From positions 78,640-122,481 of the forward strand of contig HF996028.1 in NCBI GenBank assembly GCA_000432515.1: DNA of 43,842 nt, read 5' to 3'. The first letter of the stretch is position 1. The number at the start of each line of letters is the position of its first letter. Below, piece by piece: positions 15,490-23,401 of this stretch. Source of the DNA: Bacteroides sp. CAG:545. Lineage in GTDB: Bacteria > Bacteroidota > Bacteroidia > Bacteroidales > UBA932. A program made the position numbers and the translations under genes. The notes under the pieces are model-generated. The model saw nothing but the letters and a program-made list of their open reading frames with translations. It did not search any database and was not told where the DNA came from.

Positions 15490-17376
15490 CTCGTTAAGGA
15501 GGTTCTTGCCTTCTGCCGTCAATGCATATTCAATGCGGTCAGCATAGTGCTTCTCCACCTTTCCGCGGACAATCTTCATGGTACTGTTCACCATGTGGTT
15601 CTGCTCCGTGAACGGCTCGTCAGCCACGATGATCGCAGCAGGAAGCCATCTTTCAGGGAACATGCCTGCACGTGAACCGCCCTTCCTGTAGGAATTGACC
15701 TCATCCTGAATCTTCTTCAACATCAGTTCCTTAGCCTCACGGGAAGCAAGGTCGATACCAGGATTCTCCGTCTTCACGAAGTCCTTCAGAGCCTCCTTGT
15801 TAGGAACGATGATCACTGTCGTGTAAGGGTCCTGATTGTTGTGAAGAACCACCTGGTCAATGTATTTCGAACTGTCAGTAAGCGAATCCTCAAATCCTTC
15901 CGGGCTATATTTCTCGCCGTCAGCGGAAATGAGCAATGACTTGAAACGGCCTACCACATAAAGGAAGGTCTCATCTCTCATATAGCCCATATCACCGGTA
16001 TGAAGCCAGCCGTCAACAACTGTTTCAGCAGTTGCGGTAGGGTTCTTCCAGTAGCCTGCCATCACATTCTCGCCCTTGATGACGATTTCACCTTTCTCGC
16101 CATAGCCGAGAGACTTGCCGTCCCCGTCACAGATCTTGATTTCCATCGGCTTCACTACACGGCCGGACGAACCGAAGATGCAGGCGTCGAAAGAGTTTGC
16201 TGAAATGATCGGAGTAGCCTCAGAAAGGCCGTAGCCCTGGAACATCGGAATACCGATAGCGCAGTAGTATCTCTGGAGCTCGATATCCAGAAGCGCACCG
16301 CCGCCCACGAAGAACATCATCCTGCCGCCGAATCCCTGACGTACATTCTTGAAGATGATCTTGTCGAAGAGAGCCATAAGAGGTTTTTTCCAGAGCTGGA
16401 AGAATCCGCCTCTATTGTAATACTCCTTATTATAGGAAATGGCCAGGTTCAATGCGAAGTTGTAGAGTTTCTCCACCTTAGGACCCTTGGCCTTGATTCC
16501 GGCCTCGACATTTTTCTTGAAGTTACGTGCGAGTGCAGGAACAGAAAGCATCACGTGAGGTCTTACCTCCTTGATGGCCATCGGGATATTCTTAAGTGAT
16601 GCCATAGGAGTCTTTCCGACCGGAACGGTGGCGATACTTCCGCCATAAGACATCATCGTATAGAAACCTGCAACATGGGCGAAGCAATGGTCGAGAGGCA
16701 GAATGATAAGCATCACGGCTTCCTCTGGAATCGCAACCACAGAATGAGCCTGCTCCACATTGGCAGTATAGTTCCTGTGAGTCAGGAGGATACCCTTAGG
16801 GTCAGCAGTGGTGCCGGAGGTATAGCTGATGTTGGCATAATCATCCGGTCCGATGGACTTGTATCTCTCCTCGAGCGCTCCCGGATTCTTCTTCATGAAC
16901 TTGTCGCCGAGTTTCAGAACCTCGGACATCGGTATTTCATTCTCCTTATATTCCGCAAGGTCATCCAGTACAATGACTTTCTCCACGCCCGGAATTTCAG
17001 CCATAATACGTCTTACCTTAGGAAGCTGCGTTCCTGAAACCATCACGAAACGGGAATCGGAATGCTTGATTCGGAAAACCAGGTCACTGCCCTCTTCCAG
17101 TTTGATGGAAAGAGGAACATTGACAGCTCCGGCATACAGAATACCGAGCTCTCCGATAACCCACATATTGCGGCCTTCAGAAAGCAGCGATACTTTGTCT
17201 CCCTTGTTCAGGCCGAGAGCCATAAGTCCTGCAGCCACTCTGTAAGCCTCAAGTCGGGTCTGTTCAAATGTCGTTTCGGTCCAATGGTCAGCCGGTTTCT
17301 CACGCAAGAAAACGTGAGACGCGAACTCGCGAGTGTATTTCTCAACGAAATCGATAATTGTCGGTCTTGTTGTCAT
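15469..17376 (-). CDS. fadD: Long-chain fatty acid--CoA ligase (AMP-forming)
   Basis: An ANL-superfamily enzyme that activates fatty acids through an acyl-AMP intermediate, giving acyl-CoA. The 635-residue protein has the ATP-binding loop YTSGTTADPKGILLTHRN (about 189-206), GYGLSEATPI (about 385), WLHTGDMGYM (about 460) and a GRFKSLLISADGEKYSPEGFEDSL hinge. Its overall form (REKPADHWTETTFEQ, NMWVIGELGILYAGAVNVPL) fits long-chain acyl-CoA synthetases of Bacteroidetes. It is 12 bases downstream of a deoxynucleoside kinase and probably co-transcribed with it. The exact chain-length preference is unknown. The stop codon region doubles as a terminator. Confidence 0.88.
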   Translation of the reverse strand: MTTRPTIIDFVEKYTREFASHVFLREKPADHWTETTFEQTRLEAYRVAAGLMALGLNKGDKVSLLSEGRNMWVIGELGILYAGAVNVPLSIKLEEGSDLVFRIKHSDSRFVMVSGTQLPKVRRIMAEIPGVEKVIVLDDLAEYKENEIPMSEVLKLGDKFMKKNPGALEERYKSIGPDDYANISYTSGTTADPKGILLTHRNYTANVEQAHSVVAIPEEAVMLIILPLDHCFAHVAGFYTMMSYGGSIATVPVGKTPMASLKNIPMAIKEVRPHVMLSVPALARNFKKNVEAGIKAKGPKVEKLYNFALNLAISYNKEYYNRGGFFQLWKKPLMALFDKIIFKNVRQGFGGRMMFFVGGGALLDIELQRYYCAIGIPMFQGYGLSEATPIISANSFDACIFGSSGRVVKPMEIKICDGDGKSLGYGEKGEIVIKGENVMAGYWKNPTATAETVVDGWLHTGDMGYMRDETFLYVVGRFKSLLISADGEKYSPEGFEDSLTDSSKYIDQVVLHNNQDPYTTVIIVPNKEALKDFVKTENPGIDLASREAKELMLKKIQDEVNSYRKGGSRAGMFPERWLPAAIIVADEPFTEQNHMVNSTMKIVRGKVEKHYADRIEYALTAEGKNLLNEKNIASL

Positions 17377-17388
17377 ATAAAATAAACT

Positions 17389-18018
17389 TTACTTAGTTTC
17401 CTGAGACGGGAAAAGGCCAAACAGCTCTGAGTCAATCATATCGGTCACAGCCTCGAAATCCTCTTCCTTGTTTCCGAACTTGTATTTGTCCGCGTCAATG
17501 ACGAGGAGATGTCCCTTGTAAGAGTCTATCCACTTGTCATAACGCTCGTTCAGTCCGGTAAGATAGTCGATACGGATAGTCTTCTCATATTCCCTGCCCC
17601 TTTTCTGGATCTGGGACACAAGATTAGGAATGGAAGACTTGAGATAGATGAGCAGGTCAGGCATCTTCACCAGAGACATCATCAGATCGAACAGGTCTGA
17701 ATATGTGTCGAAATCCCTGGAACTCATGAGGCCCATATCGTGCAGGTTAGGCGCGAAAATCTTGGCGTCCTCATAGATGGTCCTGTCCTGGATGATAGTT
17801 TCGCTGTTCTTGGAGATATCCACCACGTCCTTGAACCTCTTGTTCAGGAAGTAAATCTGGAGATTGAACGACCATCTGCTCATATCATCATAGAAATCAG
17901 ACAGATACGGGTTAAAATCCACAGACTCGTACTTCGGAGTCCAACCATATCTCGCAGCCAGCATCCGTGTCAATGTGGTCTTGCCGCTGCCGATATTACC
18001 AGCGATAGCTATATGCAT
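17389..18018 (-). CDS. Deoxynucleoside kinase (dNK family), copy 1
   Basis: Phosphorylates deoxynucleosides in the salvage of DNA precursors. 209 residues with the P-loop GNIGSGKTT (7-15), the DRTIYED motif (substrate binding and catalysis, about 98-104), QIQKRGREYEK (lid region) and a C-terminal IDADKYKF. The family includes deoxyadenosine and deoxyguanosine kinases; the substrate cannot be told by eye. A close paralogue lies at 25907-26518. A perfect -33/-7 promoter lies upstream, and fadD follows after 12 bases. Confidence 0.9.
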   Translation of the reverse strand: MHIAIAGNIGSGKTTLTRMLAARYGWTPKYESVDFNPYLSDFYDDMSRWSFNLQIYFLNKRFKDVVDISKNSETIIQDRTIYEDAKIFAPNLHDMGLMSSRDFDTYSDLFDLMMSLVKMPDLLIYLKSSIPNLVSQIQKRGREYEKTIRIDYLTGLNERYDKWIDSYKGHLLVIDADKYKFGNKEEDFEAVTDMIDSELFGLFPSQETK

Positions 18019-18090
18019 AATTCTTTAGTTTAAACGCGTTTACAAAACAATGCCGCCTCTTTCCTGACACCTGCCAGAACAGTGACGGTA

Positions 18091-18121
18091 CAAAAGTAAG
18101 AAATTTATCATTCGCGTCAAA
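18091..18121 (-). promoter_or_regulatory. Promoter of deoxynucleoside kinase 1 and fadD
   Basis: On the minus strand TTTG (18121-18118), a 19-base gap, and TACTTTTG (18098-18091), a full match to the Bacteroidetes consensus. The leader to the start at 18018 is about 70 bases. Confidence 0.75.
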
Positions 18122-18152
18122 AAGTATGGCTTCTATTGAACAACAGAAGTCT

Positions 18153-18671
18153 TCATTTGACAAATTTGAAGACCGGAATGTCAGAATTCTGCTTCACCCC
18201 ATTGATGTAGAAACGCCTTGTAATCGACGGCTCTCCATTGACCTTCCACTTCAACCTGTTATATACAGTTATGGTATCGGATGTTCCGTCGCCCCAGTCA
18301 ATGACGAGGTCCTTATTGTCAATGTCTTCTTCACCGCTCAGTTCCCCGAACCAGAAATACCATTTCCCGAAGTTGTCGGTACTCAGCCTGAGCCCGTAAA
18401 ATATCGGAAGGTAGGTCATTGGGGAAACGCCGGAATCCTCAGACTCCTCCACGCGATACGTCTTTCCTTCCCACACTACAGTCACCTTGCCCGGGTCAAA
18501 CCCTTCAGCATTCACATCCGGGTTCAGCGAATCATTTCCGTCCGCGTCACTACGATAAATCCGCAGCGTTATCCCGGCGATGTCATAGAGCAAGTCACTG
18601 CCCAGCACCGAGCACGACAGCACCGGCAGACAGGTCAATGCCAAAAGCAATATATTTCTCAATTTTCTCAT
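18153..18671 (-). CDS. Lipoprotein of unknown function
   Basis: A 172-residue protein with a signal peptide ending in a good lipobox (LPVLSC, Cys20), so exported and lipid-anchored. The mature part is rich in Asp, Gly and aromatic residues. It contains DWGDGTSDTI, the type of motif seen in PKD-like beta-sandwich domains, and the stretch YGLRLSTDNFGKWYFWFGELSGEEDIDNKDLVIDW, which I do not recognise. It lies alone between a kinase gene on the same strand (134 bases away) and a divergent acyl-CoA ligase gene. No clear TAnnTTTG upstream. A real gene by its signal peptide and coherent composition; function unknown. Confidence 0.75.
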   Translation of the reverse strand: MRKLRNILLLALTCLPVLSCSVLGSDLLYDIAGITLRIYRSDADGNDSLNPDVNAEGFDPGKVTVVWEGKTYRVEESEDSGVSPMTYLPIFYGLRLSTDNFGKWYFWFGELSGEEDIDNKDLVIDWGDGTSDTITVYNRLKWKVNGEPSITRRFYINGVKQNSDIPVFKFVK

Positions 18672-18823
18672 AAAATCTGTGTCAATAACCTTTTTTTAGA
18701 TGCGGAGAATCTCCTTTTTGTTGCATCTGCCGGGTAAAAACAGTCATTGTTTTGCCACAAAATGCGGCTTTTCACCACTCTTTACCGGATTTCATCAAAT
18801 ATGGAGGCATCTAATCACAAAAA

Positions 18824-18855
18824 TTTAGTCCATTCGGCCCTCCTTTATAATTTTG
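18824..18855 (+). promoter_or_regulatory. Promoter of the second acyl-CoA ligase
   Basis: TTTA (18824-18827, one mismatch to TTTG), a 20-base gap, then TAATTTTG (18848-18855, exact). ATG follows at 18895 after about 40 bases. Confidence 0.65.
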
Positions 18856-18894
18856 CAGCCGTAACAATTTACAAACAAGAATACAATAAACGAC

Positions 18895-20526
18895 ATGAAC
18901 ACAGAATTCAGACAGATTTTCGAAAGAGAATACACTTGGATTGCCGGCTTTATGCGCAATGTCAGAAGATATGGAAACAGAAGCGCCCTGATATATCCTG
19001 ACACAGACAGGAGATGGTCCTACGATGAACTGAACCGCGAAAGCAACAAGTTCGCTGCAGCCATGCTCAGGGACGGAATGAAGAAAGGAGACGTGATAAT
19101 GTACCAGCTCCTCAACTGCCCGGAATTCGTATTCGTATATGTGGCCTGCCACAAACTTCACACTGTGAACTGTCCGGTAAGCTACCGCCTCAGCCCGGGT
19201 GAAATCGCACAGAACATAGATGACTCCAAGCCGCGCATCCTGCTTTTCGACTCCAAGAGGGAAGCCGAGATACTTGAAGCCGTAAGTCTTGCCACCTTCA
19301 AGCCGGAAAGGCTTATCGTCACGGACGCGACAAGCCACGGCGACATCCTCTCATACAATGACTATGTAGGCAACTCTACCACAGAGGACCCTGTCCCGCC
19401 ATATGAACTCAACATATATGACGAGACCACCAGACTATATACCTCTGGAACGACCGGCCGCCAGAAAGCAGTTCCGCTCACCAGCATCAATGAAGTTCTC
19501 TCCAGCCACGATGTGATGATTCATTTCCCGATGAGCTACAGGGACATCACGATGAACACCACGCCTTGGTTCCACAGAGGAGGACTCCACTGCGCAGGAC
19601 CTTGCCCGACACTGTACGCCGGCGGATGCATGGTAATCATGGGCAAGTTCAATGCAGAGAAAACATTGGAATATGTCGGGAAATACCACATTTCCTTCCT
19701 GATCGGAGTACCTACCGTGCTGGAAGACCTCGCTGATGCACAGGAAAGCAACCCGAAGGACATAAGTTCGCTCAGGGGCATTGTGACCATGGGCAGCCCG
19801 CTGGAGAAAGCATCCTGCATAAGATACCAGAAAGTACTGACTCACAACATATTCAACGGATACGGAACCACCGAGACTTTCTGGAACACGTTCCTGCGCC
19901 CGTTTGACCTTCCTGAATACGCAGGCACGGCAGGGGCATCCTGCATCGACGACGATGTAAGAGTGGTAAAAGTATTCGAAGACCGCAAGGCCGAGCCGGA
20001 GGAACTGGCTGCCACCGACGGTGTGGAAGTGGGCGAAGTAATCATCAGCAGCCCGGCAAAATCCCCTTATTGCTATTACAACAACCCTGAAGAGACGAGC
20101 AAAAAATACTACAAGGATTTCATCTATACCAATGACTTGGCCACATGGGACAAGAACCATTTCGTGACCATCGTGGGCAGAAAGGACGACATGATTATAT
20201 CTTCGGGCGAGAATATCTATCCTACTCAGGTGGAAGAAGTCCTCAACATGAACCCTAAGGTCAAGGACTGCATCGTCACTGCTGTCCCGGACAGAGTCAG
20301 AGGCCAGCTTGTCACAGCCTATGTCATCAAAGGTGATGAGTCATTGACAGTAGAAGAGCTGGATGCGTTCTGCAAGGAAAGCCCGTTCATCGCCAATTTC
20401 AAACGTCCTCGCTACTACAGGTTCGTGGAAGAAATCCCGCTCAATGCTACAGGCAAGAAGCTCCACTACAGAATCAAGCAGACCGCCGCACAGGACCTTG
20501 AAGAGGGACTTCTCACTAAAATCTGA
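18895..20526 (+). CDS. AMP-dependent acyl-CoA synthetase/ligase, substrate unknown
   Basis: A 543-residue ANL-superfamily enzyme. Motifs: ATP loop YTSGTTGRQKAVPLT (about 181-195), PWFHRGGLHCAGPCPTLYAGG, GYGTTETFW (about 322-330), the hinge GRKDDMIISSGENIYPTQVEEVL (about 430-452) and the C-terminal catalytic lysine context PLNATGKKLHYRIK. The usual TGDL motif before the hinge reads TNDLATWD here, with Asn replacing Gly. The form resembles medium-chain, crotonobetaine-type or aryl acyl-CoA ligases more than FadD. It is a single-gene transcript with its own promoter and no CoA-pathway gene beside it, so the substrate cannot be inferred. Confidence 0.85.
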   Translation: MNTEFRQIFEREYTWIAGFMRNVRRYGNRSALIYPDTDRRWSYDELNRESNKFAAAMLRDGMKKGDVIMYQLLNCPEFVFVYVACHKLHTVNCPVSYRLSPGEIAQNIDDSKPRILLFDSKREAEILEAVSLATFKPERLIVTDATSHGDILSYNDYVGNSTTEDPVPPYELNIYDETTRLYTSGTTGRQKAVPLTSINEVLSSHDVMIHFPMSYRDITMNTTPWFHRGGLHCAGPCPTLYAGGCMVIMGKFNAEKTLEYVGKYHISFLIGVPTVLEDLADAQESNPKDISSLRGIVTMGSPLEKASCIRYQKVLTHNIFNGYGTTETFWNTFLRPFDLPEYAGTAGASCIDDDVRVVKVFEDRKAEPEELAATDGVEVGEVIISSPAKSPYCYYNNPEETSKKYYKDFIYTNDLATWDKNHFVTIVGRKDDMIISSGENIYPTQVEEVLNMNPKVKDCIVTAVPDRVRGQLVTAYVIKGDESLTVEELDAFCKESPFIANFKRPRYYRFVEEIPLNATGKKLHYRIKQTAAQDLEEGLLTKI

Positions 20527-20560
20527 CGGACACTCTTCTGAAGGAATGCGATTTTTTTTC

Positions 20561-20568
20561 TAACTTTG
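20561..20568 (+). promoter_or_regulatory. -7 element directly before the exported-protein gene
   Basis: TAACTTTG, an exact match, ends only 7 bases before ATG 20576. Transcription would therefore start within a few bases of the start codon (near-leaderless mRNA). No -33 box seen. Confidence 0.6.
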
Positions 20569-20575
20569 CATTCTG

Positions 20576-21220
20576 ATGAGAACACTGAAGACATTTGCTG
20601 CCTGCGTGGCAGTCATGATACTTGAAGCATTGGCTTTCAATGCTATGGCACAGACGCCCTTCATCTCTGGATTGGAGGGCGGATTTGTTTTTACTGCAGC
20701 CCAATGCGGTTCTGCGGGCAAGACATTGACCTTCTCCTCTTATGGAAAAGCGTTCAAAGTTCTCACTTTCTACTATGGGAACAGCGCTGTCACGGCTGTA
20801 GAAGACGCATCGGGGGAAAGGACTGTCCTGTTCATTGACGGCAAGCCGAACATGGCGACTTCTTCCGGAAAGACTTATCCGAAGATAGGGTTCAACGGAG
20901 GCAATGAGCTGAAAACCAATGAGTACGCAGTCGGGCCTCACGACTTTACCGATGACGGGGAGATGGAACTTGTGGTCGGTGTACGTTCCGCTTCCGGAAA
21001 CGGGACAGCGATTTATGTGTTCGGACTCACTGCAGGCGGATGGAAATGCCTGGGAGAGATGGTCTCTTCCGGTCGGGAAATCCGGTTCAGCAAGGTGTTC
21101 CGCCAGACGGTTACGATGAAGGATGCCGCTTCCGGTGTGCTTTTCACGTGGACTTGGCATTCAAGCCACTTCGATTTCCTTTCAAGCGACCATAAGAACA
21201 ATCCGGATCTTCTGTACTAA
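20576..21220 (+). CDS. Exported protein of unknown function
   Basis: A 214-residue protein with an N-terminal signal peptide (hydrophobic 6-20, probable cleavage after AMA near residue 25) and no lipobox. The mature part has short beta-rich segments. DFTDDGEMELVVGVRS resembles the Asp-rich loop of FG-GAP/VCBS-type repeats, and the final TWTWHSSHFDFLSSD is aromatic. I do not recognise the family. It ends in a 4-base overlap with the convergent queH gene. Its own -7 box is almost at the start codon. Confidence 0.75.
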   Translation: MRTLKTFAACVAVMILEALAFNAMAQTPFISGLEGGFVFTAAQCGSAGKTLTFSSYGKAFKVLTFYYGNSAVTAVEDASGERTVLFIDGKPNMATSSGKTYPKIGFNGGNELKTNEYAVGPHDFTDDGEMELVVGVRSASGNGTAIYVFGLTAGGWKCLGEMVSSGREIRFSKVFRQTVTMKDAASGVLFTWTWHSSHFDFLSSDHKNNPDLLY

Positions 21221-21822
21221 CGTTCCTTCTTGACGGCCTCAGATGTGGCGAGGCTGAATTCACATCCGCAGTACAACTGGTTATAGAATCCGTGCTCGCG
21301 GATGATTTCGTTGCGCCTTTCCTGGAGTCCGCCCTTCCGCCAGTTCATATCCCACCAGGTGACGCCAGGGAAAAGGCCGCAGGCATAGGATCCGGCTGCA
21401 TTGACCTGAGTCAGATTCTTCCATCTGGAAGAAGCGAGGGTGGTGGCGAGCACGTCGAAGCCGTTACGGTGTGCATAGGAGGCTGCTCTCTCCAAGCGGT
21501 ATCTGAAACATTCTGAGCATCTTGCGCCTCTTTCCCCTTCGTGTTCCAGGCCCCGGGCTATGCATCGCCAGTCTTCGTGGCAGTAGTCATCATTGACTAT
21601 ATCCAATCCTGTCTCTTCAGCATATCGGATGCATTCGTTACGGCGCTTGAGGTATTCTTCTTCCGGAAAAATGTTCGAATTGGAATAGAATATCACCGGC
21701 CTAACACCTTGATTTACAAGGCATTCAACTATTGCAGAAGAGCAAGGGGCACAGCAGGCGTGCAGAAGCAGACGCTTGCCGGGCATATGAAGTTCCAGTT
21801 TCTTCCGTGTGTTCTTGCTCAT
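21217..21822 (-). CDS. queH: Epoxyqueuosine reductase QueH
   Basis: QueH catalyses the last step of queuosine synthesis in tRNA, reducing epoxyqueuosine, and is non-homologous to QueG. The 201-residue protein has the family hallmark LLLHACCAPCSSA (about 17-29) with the paired cysteines, EEYLKRRNECIRYAEETGLDIV, RCSECFRYRLERAA with a further cysteine pair (about 98-111), ATTLASSRWKNL and YCGCEFS near the end. Cysteines are expected to bind an iron-sulfur cluster and a second metal. It is alone on its transcript, with a -7 box 22 bases upstream of the start, and overlaps the upstream convergent gene by 4 bases. Identification is strong. Confidence 0.92.
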   Translation of the reverse strand: MSKNTRKKLELHMPGKRLLLHACCAPCSSAIVECLVNQGVRPVIFYSNSNIFPEEEYLKRRNECIRYAEETGLDIVNDDYCHEDWRCIARGLEHEGERGARCSECFRYRLERAASYAHRNGFDVLATTLASSRWKNLTQVNAAGSYACGLFPGVTWWDMNWRKGGLQERRNEIIREHGFYNQLYCGCEFSLATSEAVKKER

Positions 21823-21844
21823 TTTTCCTTATGGTTTTTCTCTG

Positions 21845-21852
21845 CAAATTTA
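21845..21852 (-). promoter_or_regulatory. -7 promoter element of queH
   Basis: CAAATTTA on plus, TAAATTTG on minus, an exact match, 22 bases upstream of the queH start. No -33 box seen. Confidence 0.55.
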
Positions 21853-21889
21853 ACCATTATTGGGGATTGTGCAGTATTTCCCTTGAATG

Positions 21890-21897
21890 TAACTTTG
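21890..21897 (+). promoter_or_regulatory. -7 element upstream of a candidate small RNA
   Basis: TAACTTTG, an exact match, with ATTG (one mismatch to TTTG) about 20 bases upstream. It points into a 137-base non-coding stretch that ends at the hemerythrin gene. Confidence 0.55.
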
Positions 21898-21903
21898 CAG
21901 TCG

Positions 21904-21990
21904 TTGGATTGAGATTATAAGCCATATAGTTAGTGAATCCTTTTGATTGTTGTTAAAAGCGGTTTCCTGTGAAGGAGCACCGCTTTTACT
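21904..21990 (+). ncRNA. Candidate small RNA or regulatory leader with a strong 3' hairpin
   Basis: Downstream of the -7 box at 21890 there is no gene, but a compact hairpin at 21955-21987. AAAAGCGGT pairs with ACCGCTTTT, enclosing a second stem (TTCCT with AGGAG) capped by the GNRA-type loop GTGA; one C is bulged. A U-rich stretch (TTTTACTTT) follows. A second -7 box begins 20 bases later and feeds the hemerythrin gene. The layout promoter-hairpin-promoter fits a roughly 85-base small RNA, or an attenuated leader for the iron/redox operon. Boundaries are inferred. Confidence 0.4.
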
Positions 21991-22006
21991 TTCGGTTAAG
22001 GATTAT

Positions 22007-22014
22007 TAACTTTG
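22007..22014 (+). promoter_or_regulatory. -7 promoter element of the hemerythrin-regulator pair
   Basis: TAACTTTG, exact. ATG 22035 lies 20 bases downstream, which supports that start over the longer frame beginning at 21969 (the promoter and hairpin would lie inside its coding region). Confidence 0.65.
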
Positions 22015-22034
22015 CTCTGTTTAACTATGGAATT

Positions 22035-22760
22035 ATGACATTGACAGATAAACATAATGGGAAACTGCTCTCTACGGGGATGAAAATGGCAGATTTGCCT
22101 GACGCAGACCATAGACTTTTAGGGGTTATACGCCGACTCGGCATAAACTTCGGATTCGGAGAAAAAACGATAGAAGAGGTTTGCGCCGAAAGCAATGTCA
22201 ATCCTCATACGCTTCTGCTGATCAGCAAGATATATATCATTGACAATTATGTCCCTTCCGAAGAGGAGATTTCGAGAAGCAGCATGAAGGATATAGTGAC
22301 GTATCTTCACTATTCGCACCATTATTATATGGGAAAGGCTTTGGAGACATTGGAAAAGGCTGTCAATAAGATGATCAAGGATTGCGACGAGAAGCATTGC
22401 CAGATTCTTACGCGATTCTATAAAGGGTACAAGAGCGAGATTCTGAAGCATTTCGAATATGAGGAGACGACAGTGTTCCCATATATCAAGGAACTTTCTG
22501 AAGGGGCTGTCACAGGGACAGGCTACAGAATCGGGCAGTATGAGGAAAGCCATTCGAATGTGGAAGAGAAGCTGAACGACCTCAAGAATATAGTAATGAA
22601 GTACTTGCCTCAGAGCTGCGACAGCAATCTCATACAGGATGTGCTGGATTGTCTGTACAGATTGGAGGATGATCTGGGGAAACACACTTATATTGAAGAT
22701 GAAATTCTTGTCCCTATGGCGGCGGCAAGGGAAAAGGCATTGGGAGTAACGGAAAAATGA
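22035..22760 (+). CDS. Hemerythrin-domain protein, ScdA/YtfE (RIC)-like
   Basis: About 241 residues. Residues ~25-65 (DADHRLLGVIRRLGINFGFGEKTIEEVCAESNVNP) match the layout of the ScdA N-terminal domain. The paired-cysteine FCCGG motif of canonical members is replaced by FGFGE. The rest is a four-helix hemerythrin domain with likely di-iron ligands in HYSHH (92-96), HFEYEE (139-144), ESHSNVE (171-177) and HTYIEDE (217-223). Canonical RIC proteins repair iron-sulfur centres after nitric oxide or oxidative stress. Here the domain may instead sense oxygen, NO or iron, since it overlaps a response-regulator gene by 4 bases (ATGA) and FeoAB follows. Start ATG 22035 is chosen from the promoter position. 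Confidence 0.85.
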   Translation: MTLTDKHNGKLLSTGMKMADLPDADHRLLGVIRRLGINFGFGEKTIEEVCAESNVNPHTLLLISKIYIIDNYVPSEEEISRSSMKDIVTYLHYSHHYYMGKALETLEKAVNKMIKDCDEKHCQILTRFYKGYKSEILKHFEYEETTVFPYIKELSEGAVTGTGYRIGQYEESHSNVEEKLNDLKNIVMKYLPQSCDSNLIQDVLDCLYRLEDDLGKHTYIEDEILVPMAAAREKALGVTEK

Positions 22761-23359
22761 GAGAGCCAGTAAGAAAAATTCTCATAATCGAGCCGTCAGT
22801 AATCATTGCTGAGGGCATCAGGCACGTCATTGACAATTTTTCCGGCTTCGATGTCTGCGGTATGCTTCAGTATGTGTCTGAGGAGCCGGAGAAGCAGCTG
22901 GAAGAATATGATGCCGACATTGTCATCGTGGATATGGCGGCTTTTGACAGGTCGGGCCGCTCTGCAGGACGGGATACGATAAAAAACATTCTGGATGTGC
23001 CTGTGGTAGCGCTGCTTTCATCTGCTATGGATGCCGGTATTGCGGCAGGCTATGATGCGACCATCTATCTGTCAGACAGATCCGATGAGATAGAGCAGAA
23101 GCTGACCTCCACATTGAAATCAGTCCCAAATGAGGCGAAGGCAGAAGGGGAAGAGCTGTCCGCGAGGGAGAAGGAGATACTGGTATGTGTTGCCAAAGGC
23201 ATGCAGAACAAGGAGATAGCAGACCATTTCTGCATTTCCATATATACTGTGATAACTCACAGGAAGAACATAACGAGAAAAACCGGCATCAAGACTGTGG
23301 CCGGCCTGACCGTGTACGCACTGCTGAACAACCTCATTGACATGAATTCAATGGAGTAG
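22757..23359 (+). CDS. NarL/LuxR-type response regulator with a degenerate receiver domain
   Basis: 200 residues: a receiver-like domain (about 6-120) and a LuxR helix-turn-helix (about 134-195, LSAREKEILVCVAKGMQNKEIADHF...YTVITHRKNITRKTG). The phospho-acceptor Asp59 is present (VIVDM). The acidic pair that binds magnesium reads Glu12-Pro13, and the conserved lysine after the fifth strand is replaced (IYLSDRSD). Phosphorylation may therefore be weak or absent, with control through another input. No histidine kinase is nearby. It overlaps the hemerythrin gene by 4 bases, so the two are probably partners. feoAB begins 42 bases downstream and is the obvious candidate target. Confidence 0.85.
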   Translation: MREPVRKILIIEPSVIIAEGIRHVIDNFSGFDVCGMLQYVSEEPEKQLEEYDADIVIVDMAAFDRSGRSAGRDTIKNILDVPVVALLSSAMDAGIAAGYDATIYLSDRSDEIEQKLTSTLKSVPNEAKAEGEELSAREKEILVCVAKGMQNKEIADHFCISIYTVITHRKNITRKTGIKTVAGLTVYALLNNLIDMNSME

Positions 23360-23401
23360 GCGGCAACGGCGGAAAAGGAAGAATTTAAAATTTTTGATAG
23401 T

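Noticed and set aside
18704..18719. GGAG-AAT-CTCC followed by TTTTT on the plus strand, resembling a terminator
   Set aside because: The stem is only 4 bp and no plus-strand transcript is expected to enter from upstream.
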